This document shows positions 1 through 9,100 of a stretch of 42,439 bases of DNA, one piece after another; within the stretch, counting starts at the first letter, position 1, and each line of letters begins with the position of its first letter. This DNA comes from Alphaproteobacteria bacterium. GTDB lineage: Bacteria > Pseudomonadota > Alphaproteobacteria > DSM-16000 > Inquilinaceae. The stretch covers positions 1 through 42,439 of the forward strand of contig JANQIX010000072.1 in the NCBI GenBank assembly GCA_028281925.1, in the 5' to 3' direction. The position numbers and the translations under genes are program-made. The notes below the pieces were generated by a model, which did not search any database, was not told the origin of the DNA, and saw only the letters and a list, made by a program, of their open reading frames with translations.

Positions 1-67
1 CCACATGCGCGCCGTACATTCTCTGACTGATGAACGGAACCTCCAACTCGATCGTCTGTGCGGGCAT
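1..67 (-). CDS. start of an unidentified gene downstream of the giant adhesin (partial, runs off the left edge)
   Basis: On the minus strand a frame stays open from the adhesin stop to the window edge. An ATG at 65-67 is preceded by GGAG with 7 nt spacing, and the peptide begins MPAQTIELEVPF. A GTG at 164-166, 14 nt after the adhesin stop, is an alternative start in the same frame. I do not recognise the protein. No signal peptide is visible in what can be read, which argues against a TpsB transporter starting here. If real, it would be co-transcribed with the adhesin. Confidence 0.35.
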   Translation of the reverse strand, partial: MPAQTIELEVPFISQRMYGAHV

Positions 68-179
68 TGTCTCGCTCCATGTCTTGGGGTCGGTGATAGC
101 CGCGGATTCGGTCGTGGACCTTTGAGCCGCATCAGGTGACCGTCTCAGATGTTCCCGTTTCGGCACCGCGGCAGCTCGC

Positions 180-3100
180 TTACTGGCAGGCGCTTTCCAC
201 GTTCCAGAAGTCGCCGAAATAGGTTTCCACGCAGGTGTCCTCGGCCTGGGCCTGCTCGCTGCCAGGGCCCGCGGCCGGTTCCAAGTCGGCGAGGTTGACC
301 GGGCCGTTGCGCTCTCCACCTGCCGCCGGCTGCAGCTCGCCGATGGCGAAGCCTTCGGTGAACACGGATGTCTGGAACGGCGCGCCCAGCTCGTTGGTAA
401 AGAACGTCGCCCCGCCCGGCCGATCGGTCTGGCTCTCCGCGCTGCGGATCTCGTCCAGCAGCGTCTCCACATCCGTTGTGAAGCCCAGAAAGTCGACGGC
501 CGAGGCGGTGGCCGTTCCGGGCTGGAAGGCGAAGGGCTCGAACGGCGTGTTGGCGAAGGCCGGCGGCACGTTCGTGTCGTCGCCGCCGGTCACTGTCACG
601 ATCTCGGTCGGCACGTCGGCCGCGGCGACCCCGTTGATCGCTGCGACGTAGCCGGCGCCGGGCGTGCCCCACCAGTTGCCTTCCAGATTCGGGCTGCCGA
701 CACCGAGCTGGTTGTAGGCGAAGCCGCCATTGCCGTTGGCGAAGCCCGTGCCGGGCAGGAAGTTCACCTGCACCAGCAGATTGCCGATGCCGATATTGGC
801 ATTCTGGCCGACCAGGACGCCGTCGCCGCCGTTGCGTGCGATGAAGTTCTGAAAGATCTCCGTCCGGCTGGCGATATCGCCGCCGAACTGGATGCCGTTG
901 CCGCCGTTGCGCTGGATGAAGTTGTTGTGCACCGCCGTGGTTTGTGTCGACGCAATACCACCGTTGAAGCTGATGCCGCTGCCGCCGCTGCCGTCGATCA
1001 TGTTGCGGCTGACGGTCACGGCTGCGGACTGGCTGATGCTGCCGAAGCCGATGCCGCCTGCACCGCCGCTGATCGCATCGGTCACGGTAAAGTCGCCAAG
1101 CGTGACCGTTTGCGTCCCGTCATAGGCAGTGCCGTCCTGCGTCGCCGTGCCGTTGCGGTCTATGGTGACGGCCGCGGCGCCGCCGATCCGCCCCTGGAAC
1201 CTGATGCCGGTGCCGATGTTGCCCCGGATCTGCGGGTTTTCCGCCACCGCGAAGCTGCCGCCGATGATATTGTCGACGAAGATGCCGCTTCTCCGGCCGA
1301 CGATCTGACCGTTGCCGCCGAAAGCGGTCGGCGTTCCGTTCACCGTCACGGTCGCCGGACCGATGACGACGTCGGTATTGATCAGGGTCCCGCCCAGGCG
1401 AATCCCGTCGATGCGGTCGCCGAAGATCCGGGTATTGCCGGCAATCGTTATCCTGCCGGTGTTGGCGCCGACGACCACAAGGCCGTAGGTGCTACCCCGG
1501 ATTTCGGTATTGCCCGCCGCCGCGAACAGCCCGTTGTTGATGATCCTGTTGACGTTGATGCCACGGCTGAGGCTACCCCGGATCAGGGTGTTGTTGGCCA
1601 CCGTGAAGGTGCCGCCGCTGATGCTGTTGGCAAAGATGCCGTTCCTGCGGCCGACGATCTGACCGTTGCCGCCGAAGGCGGTCGGGGTTCCGTTCACCGT
1701 CACGGTCGCCGGGCCGATGACGACGTCGGTATTGGCCAGGATTCCGCTCAAGAGAATCCCGTCCCCGCCGCCGCCGAAGATCCCGTTGTTCCCCGCAATC
1801 GTTATCGTGCTGGTGTCGGCGCGGACGACCGCAATGCCATGGGTGCCGTTGACGCCAACGCCGGTGCCACCACGGATTTCGGTATTACCCGCCACGGCGA
1901 ACAGCGCGTTGCTGGTGATGCTGTTGACGTTGATGCCGTTGGCGGTGTTGCCCCGGATCAGGGCGTTGTTGGCCACCGTGAAGGTGCCGCCGCTGATGCT
2001 GCCGGCAAAGACGCCGATCCTGCCGCCGACGATCTGACCGTTGCCGCCGAAGGCGGTCGGGGTTCCGTTCACCGTCACGGTCGCCGGGCCGATGACGACG
2101 TCGGTATTGGTCAGAATCCCACCCAAGCCAATCCCGTCCCAGCCACCGCCGAAGATCCCCGTATTGCCGGCAATCGTTATCGTGCTGGTGTCGGCGCCCA
2201 CGACCGCAATGCCATAGTTGCCGTTGACGCCAACGCCGTCGCCACCACGGATTTCGGTATTGCCCGCCACGGCGAACAGCGCGCCGTTGCGGATGGTTTT
2301 GTCTACTTCGATGCCGTCGCTCGCGATGCCGCGAATGGCGCCGTTCAAGGCCACCGTGAAGGTGCCGCCGTTGATCACGTCGATATCGAGGCCGTCGTCG
2401 GCCCCTTGGATCGTTCCGTTGCCGCCGAACAGCGTGTTCACGCCATCGACGGTCACGAAGGCCGGGCCGATGGCGACAGTGCTGTTGGTCGACGCGCCAG
2501 AGAGGCCGATGCCGTTGGTGGCGTCGCTGAGGATCCGGGTGTTACCCGCGATCGAAAGCGTGCTGTCGGCAATGCTGTTCACCAAGATGCCATCGTTTCC
2601 GACGCCGCGGATTTCCGCATTGCCGACAATTCCGATAATGGCACCATTGCTGACGGCTCCGGTGAGAATGCCGAAGTCTCTCGTGCCCCGCACAAGCGTG
2701 TTGTTGGCCACCACGAAACTGCCGCCGTTCAAATTGGCGGTCAGGATACCGAAGCGGTTACCGAGAACGGTGTTCGCATCCGCCGTCGCGAGACCGCCGA
2801 TCTGGATGGCGGAATTGGTCTGCGCGGCAATGTCGATGCCGTCATCGCCCGCTTCCGCCAACATGATGATGCCTTTGATGGTCGCTGCGCCGATAGCGCT
2901 GAACAACCGGATGCCGTCGCCGCCGGAGACGAACGCGTCGACATCGGCCCCGTCCTGCAGGGTCAGGTCGCGGATCAGGTAGACGGCATCGCCGTCGGTG
3001 TCGCCGACATCGATGGCGGCATCCACGAAGTCCCGGAACACGGCGCGGTCGGTGTTGGAGTTGCCGCGGATGGTCACGTCCACCGTCGCCGCATTGCCGT

Positions 3101-6100
3101 CGCCGATATCGCCCTGGCTGCGGATGCCGTCTTGCAGGTTCGAGAAGTCGACATTGATGATCTGGACGCCGGTCAGGCCGGGTGCGGCCGTGCCGTCCAA
3201 GAGGATGCCGATATCGTTGGCGCCGGGCGTGCCGACATGCTGCAGGACCTGGTCCCGCACCGTCACGCCGTTGGCGGCGACCGTGACGGCGGGCGAGCCT
3301 GTGTTGATGATCGTGCCGGCGCCCACGCCGCTGACCGTCAGGTTCGCCTTGTTGACGATGTAGCTGGCATAGGTGCCGGCCGCGATGTTGATGTTGGCAC
3401 CGACAAAGGCGGCCGCCAGGCTAATGGCGTCCTGGATCTGTGCCCCGCCGGTCGAGCTCAGCACGTTGACGACGGTCGCGTTGCCGTCGAGCAGGCCACC
3501 CGCGGTCAGGTCGCCGTCGAGATTGACCGTCGGCACCTGGAAGCCGATCCCGCCCAGGGTGCTGAGCTGACGGCCCGTACCGACATTAGCCACTGCCGCG
3601 CTGACGCCGATATTGCCCGCGCCGGCGTTCCGCACACTGGCGTTGAACGTCACGTCGCCCGTGGCGATGAAGTTCAGCGTGTTGGCCGAGTTATAGAGGA
3701 TCTCGGCATCCACTCGGATGAACGAGGGATCGCCGTCGAGATCCGGGAAGGCGCCGAACTGGGGCTGGTTCTGCGTCGTGGACAGCGCCACAAAGCTTGT
3801 GCCCAGCGCCGTGACGATATTAGCCGCTTCCGTGGTATCGACGATGTAGTTGAAGTTGCCGATCGGCAGTGTGTAGTAGGCGAAGTTGCCCGGGGCCGCC
3901 GATACGTTGTAGGGGCCGGTCCCGAAGGCGAACTGGCCCTGGTTGTTGGGCGCCCGGGCGGCCCCGTGGGCGACACCGTTCAACAGCGCGGCGGCGTTCA
4001 CGCCGTCGGCCGCGGCCGACGCCACATAGATCCGCAATTCGCCACCATTACCTTGCGGCGCGCTGTTGAACCGGCTCGCGGCATCGGCCGTGAGCTGAAT
4101 GCCCGCGCCGACGATGGTGTTGCCGCCAGTGTAGGTGCCGTTGCCGTCGATCAGATGGCCGATGAAGGCGTTGGTGAGCGCCGCCGTGCCGCCGACGCGG
4201 ACCGTCACGTTGCCGCTGACCGTGTTGCCGGCGTCTCCGTCCGTGTCTCCGGGCCGGTCGCCATGGCCAAGCACGGCGTATTGGTCGACCGTGTCCTGGC
4301 CTGTCAGAGTCAGGTTTCTCAGCACCGTCACGTCGATTGTGCCGCTGAGATCGCCGGTGAACCTGTTCCCGCCCCCATGTCCGAGCTGCGCGTAGGCATA
4401 CTCCAGCGCGCCCGCAGCGAAGGTCACGTCGCGGGCCTCTGCGATTGTTATCGCGCCGCTGTGATTGCCGCCGGCATCCCGCCCCCCGTGGCCGAGCTGG
4501 GCATAGGCCCAGGAACCGCTGCCGCCGGTGAAGGTCAGGTTGCGGGCTTGGGTGATCGTGATCCCACCGCTGTGATTGCCGTCGGCCGTGCTTCCCCCGT
4601 GGCCGAGCTGTGCGTGGGCAAAATCACCGCCGCCGGTGAAGGTAAGGTCGCGCGCCTGAATTATGGCAATGGTATTGCTGTGATTGCCGTATGAGCCGCC
4701 TCCCCCGTGGCCGAGCTGCGCGTAGGCAACCAAGCCGCCGCCAGTGAAGGTCAGGTCGCGGGCCCGAGTGATCGTGATGGTGCCGGTGTGATTGCCGTTG
4801 GCAGCAAATCCCCCATTGCCGAGCTGGGCATAGGCTCTTATGCCGCCGCCGGTGAACGTGAGGTCGTTGGCCAGCACGACGTCGATGCTGCCGCCATAGT
4901 TGCCGTCCGAATCAAGCGTCGAGTAGTCGATATCGATGCCGCCGTGGCCGACCTGAACATAGCTGTCTTGTTGGCTGCCGGCGGTGGCGATCAGGTCGCC
5001 AGGCGTGCCGGCACCGTCGCTGAGCGCGATGGTGATCGCGCCGTTGATGTCGAAACCGGCCGTGCCCGGGTCCCGGAAGCCGGCCTGGGCGAAGCCGCGC
5101 ACTGTCGTGTTGCTGCCCAGCAGCGTCATCGTCTTGCCGGCGAAATTGCTGGCGCCGAAGCGGGAGCCGACGGCAATGCCCGTGGTCTGCGTGCCGCTGC
5201 CGATGACGATGCTGCTGTTCAGGCCGTAGGTGGCGGGGTTGGCCAGGATCGCCGCGATGTCGGTCGTCACCCCATCCCAGCCGGCGACGGTGTTGATGGC
5301 GCCGGCACCGTTGTTCTGCACGCTGGCGTTGAACGTGACGTCGCCGGTGGCCAGGAAGCTCAGCGCATTGGCGGAGTCGTAGACGATCGGTGCGTTCACC
5401 TGGATGAATGACGGGCCGCCGTCGAAGTCGAAGACGGCACCGAACTGTGTGAACGCTTGGGTCGTATCCAGCGATACCGTGCCGGCATTGAGCGCGGTTG
5501 CGACATTGGCCGCTTCAGTGTCGCCGACGATGTAGTTCCAGGTGCCGGTCAACGTGTAGTAGGCGAAGTTGCCGGCCACATCCGCGCCCGGCGCGTAGGG
5601 GCCGGCCCCAAAGACGAACTGGCCCTGATTGTTGGGTGTCTGGGCGGCCCCGTGGGCGACGCCGTTCAAGAGCGCGGCGGCGTTCACGCCGTCGGCGGCG
5701 GGCGATCCCAGATAGATCCGAAGCTCGCCGCCGTTGCCTTGCAGCGCGCTGGTGAACCGGCTGGCGGCATCGGCCGTCAGCAGGTTGCCGACGCCGACGA
5801 AGGTGTTTCCGGCGGCATACGTGCCGTTGCTGTCGATCAGATGCCCGATGAAGGCGTTGGTCAGCGTCGCCGATCCGCCGACGCGCACCGTCACGTCGCC
5901 GCGGACCGACTCAGCCCTGTCCAAGTTCCCATCGCCGGGATTGTCGCCGTGGCCGATCAGGGCGTATCGACGGGCCGTGTCCCGGCCCGTCAGCCTCAGG
6001 TCTGTCGCCACAGTGACATCGATGAGACCACCGTGGTTGCCGTCGGCCTCGATACCACCGTGGCCGAGCTGCGCGTAGCTGTTGTTCCCGGGGCCGCCGA

Positions 6101-9100
6101 TCAAGGTGATGGCGTTGGCCTGAGTAATGGTGATCGCCCCAGTATGGTTGCCGTTGGTGAGGCGCCCGCCGTTGCCGAGCTGGGCATAGGTGCCGATGTT
6201 AAATCCGCCGATGAAGGAGAGGGTGTTCGCCCGGGTGATGGAGATCGCCCCGCTTTGATTGCCGTTGGCCCCTTGTCCCCCGTGGCCAAGCTGCGCGTAG
6301 GAGCCCGCGCCTATGCCGCCGCCGAAGGTCACGTTGCCGACCTGACCGATCGCGATCGTGCCACTGTGATTGCCCGTGGCACCCCATCCCCCGTGGCCGA
6401 GCTGGGCGTACGCACGAAAGTGGGCCCTGGTGCCGCCGCCTCTGAAGAACAGGTCGTTGGCCAGCGCGATCGTGATGGCGCCGGCGTAGTTGCCGTCCGG
6501 CTCAACACTGGTATCCAGGTCGAGACCACCGTGGCCGACCTGGGCGTAGGTGCGTCCTTGGCGGCCCCCTATGGCCGTCAGGTTGCCGGGGGTGCCGGCG
6601 CCGTCGCTGAGCGCGATCGTGATCGCGCCGTTGATGTCGAAGCTGGCCGTGCCCAGATCCCGGAAGCCGGCCTGGGCGAAGGCGTTCTGCGTCGTGACGC
6701 TGCCGCGTAGCGTCATCGCCGCGGCAGCGAAGTTGCTGGCGCCGAAGCGGGAGCCGACGGCGATGCCGGCGGCCTGGGAGCCGTCGCCGATGAAGATCGC
6801 GCCGCCACCCACGCCATAGGCGGCCGGCGTGGCGAGGATCGTGGTGATGTTGGTGGTCGTGCCGTCCCAGCCGGCGACGACGTTGACGGCGCCGCCCTGC
6901 CCGGGCGTCGCGACGAAGCCGTTCTGCACGCCGGCGCCGAAGCGGATATCGGTGGTGGAGAACAGGGTCAGCGCATTGGCGCTGCTGTAGACGAAGGGCG
7001 AAGCAACGAGCATGCCGCCCGTCGGCCCCGCGGTGCCGTTGGTGGCGGCCAGCGTGACGGTGCCGCCCGCCAGGTTGGCGATCATCTTCGTGGCAAAGTC
7101 TGCGCCCAGCGCGTCGCCGGTGATGCCGAACTGCGTGCTGGCGGCCACGGCGCTGAAATCCAGCGTACCGGTGCGCAGGGTGACATCGGCATTGCTGATG
7201 CCGTTCGCCGTCGTCGTGGAGTGGCCGATCAGCCAGAGGTGGCTGGCCCTGTTGCCGTTGACCAGGCTGGTTTCCCCGGTGACGCGGATGTCGACATTGC
7301 CCTGCCGCGTGCCGGACGCCGTGCCGGGGGCGGCGCCGTGGCCGATCTGGGCGTAGTTGTTTTGGCCTGCTTCGCCATCGGGGATGACGCCGCCGATCAA
7401 GGTCAGGTTGGCGGCCTGGCCGATCGTGATCGCGCCACTGTGGTTGCCGCCGGCAGAGAGACCCCCGTGGCCGAGCTGAACATAGGAGTTGAAGCCTCCT
7501 GTAAGGGCCGTGAAGGTCAGGTTGCGGGCTATCGCGATGACGATGTCACCCTGATGATTGCCGCTGGCAGAGCGACCCCCATGGCCGAGCTGCGCGTGGT
7601 TGCTATCTTCCCTGCCGGCCCGGAACCTCAGATCCCGCGCCTGCGAAATCGTGATCACGCCCCCATGGCTGCCGTCGGCGTCAAATCCACCGTGACCAAG
7701 CTGGACGTAAGCACCATTGTCGTCGTTGTCGCCGGCCCTGAAGGTCAGGTCGCGGGCCTGTGTGATCGTGATGGCGCCGCTGTGCGAGCCGTCGGCGGAC
7801 GTGCCGCCGTGGCCAAGCTGGGCGTAGGAGCCTCCGGACAGGCCGGACTGGCCGGCGGTGACGACCAGGTCGTTGGCGAGCACGATCGTGATGTCGCCGG
7901 CGTAGTTGCCGTCCGGTTCAACACCGCCGTTGAAGTCGGCGCCGCCGTGGCCGACCTGGACATAGTTGTTCTGGAGGCCGCCGCCCGTCAGGGAGAGGTT
8001 CCCCGGGGTGCCGGCACCGTCGCTGAGCGCAATCGTGATCGCGCCGTCGATGGCGAAGCCGGCCGTGCCCGGATCGCGGAAGCCGGCCTGGGCGAAGCCG
8101 TTCTGCGTTGTGGTGCTGCCGCGCAGCGTCATCGCCGCGGCGGCGAAGTTGCTGGCGCCGAAGCGGGAGCCGACGGCGATGCCCGCCGTCTGCGACCCGT
8201 CGCCGATGAAGAGCGCGCCGCCGTTGATGCCGTAGGTGCTGGCGGTGGCCAGGATCGTTGCGATGTCCGTCGTCACCCCGTCCCAGCCGGCGACCAGGTT
8301 GGTCCGGCCCGTGCCCGTGTTCTGGATGCTGGCATCGGCGCGGATGCTGGTCCGGGCGAACAGGGTGATGTCGCCTGTGCCGCCGACCGTCACGGGGGCG
8401 TTCACGTCGATCTCGGCGCCGGATTGAACGGCGAGGGCGGTCAGCGCGGTGGTGCCGCCGACGGCATCGGCGATCGTGTCGCCGAAGGTCACGTTGCCGC
8501 CGGCATTCACTGTCAGGGCGAAGGCGCCGTCGATCGTCGAATTGAAGGCTACATTGCCCGCATCCGTGATCACCGAGTCCGTGATCAGCGTGACCGCGTC
8601 GTTGAAGGTCAGCGTGTTGCCCGACAGGATCAGCTGGCCGCCCCCCAGCACCGTCGTCCCGGGCGCGTCCGTGGTGATGCTGGTCAGCGACTGGGTCGTC
8701 CCGATGGGGGTGAGGAAGCGGGTCGCACCGCTGGTGTTGACCGTCAGCGCGAAGGCGCCGTTCAGGCTTCCGTTCGATAACCCTGTACTGTTTCCGTTGA
8801 ACGAGATTTCGGCGCCACCAGTCGACGTCAAGACTGTGTCTGCACCCAGAGTCACAACGCCGAGGTACTGCTGAGGCCCGACGGTGGTGACCGAACCGCC
8901 GTTCAAGGAGAGTGTCGAGTTCAGGGGACGAACAGTAAGATTGCTGATCGACGTGGTCGCGCCAACGGCGCCATTGAAGACAACGGGGCCGAAGACATCG
9001 ATCAGCACCTGCACCCGACCGTCCACCGTGCTGCCGAACGTGACACCGCCGGCATCGACGGGTCTGAGGTCACCCATCACGAAATTGCCGAGCAGAGTTG

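Noticed and set aside
145..672. arginine-rich minus-strand frame overlapping the adhesin end
   Set aside because: It overlaps the adhesin C-terminus in another frame, with composition typical of out-of-frame GC-rich DNA.
927..4694. long open frame of 1255 aa on the plus strand
   Set aside because: It is the antisense shadow of the repetitive, GC-rich adhesin gene; the residue content (V/D/G/A/R-rich, no domains) and the clear TPS protein on the other strand exclude it.
4260..7970. regular repeats considered as a CRISPR-like array
   Set aside because: The repeats are degenerate at DNA level, in frame at about 33 codons, and encode protein motifs; they are coding repeats.
7221..8780. 519-aa plus-strand frame
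   Set aside because: Antisense of the LGHGG modules; it has no recognisable domain and repeats only because the other strand does.
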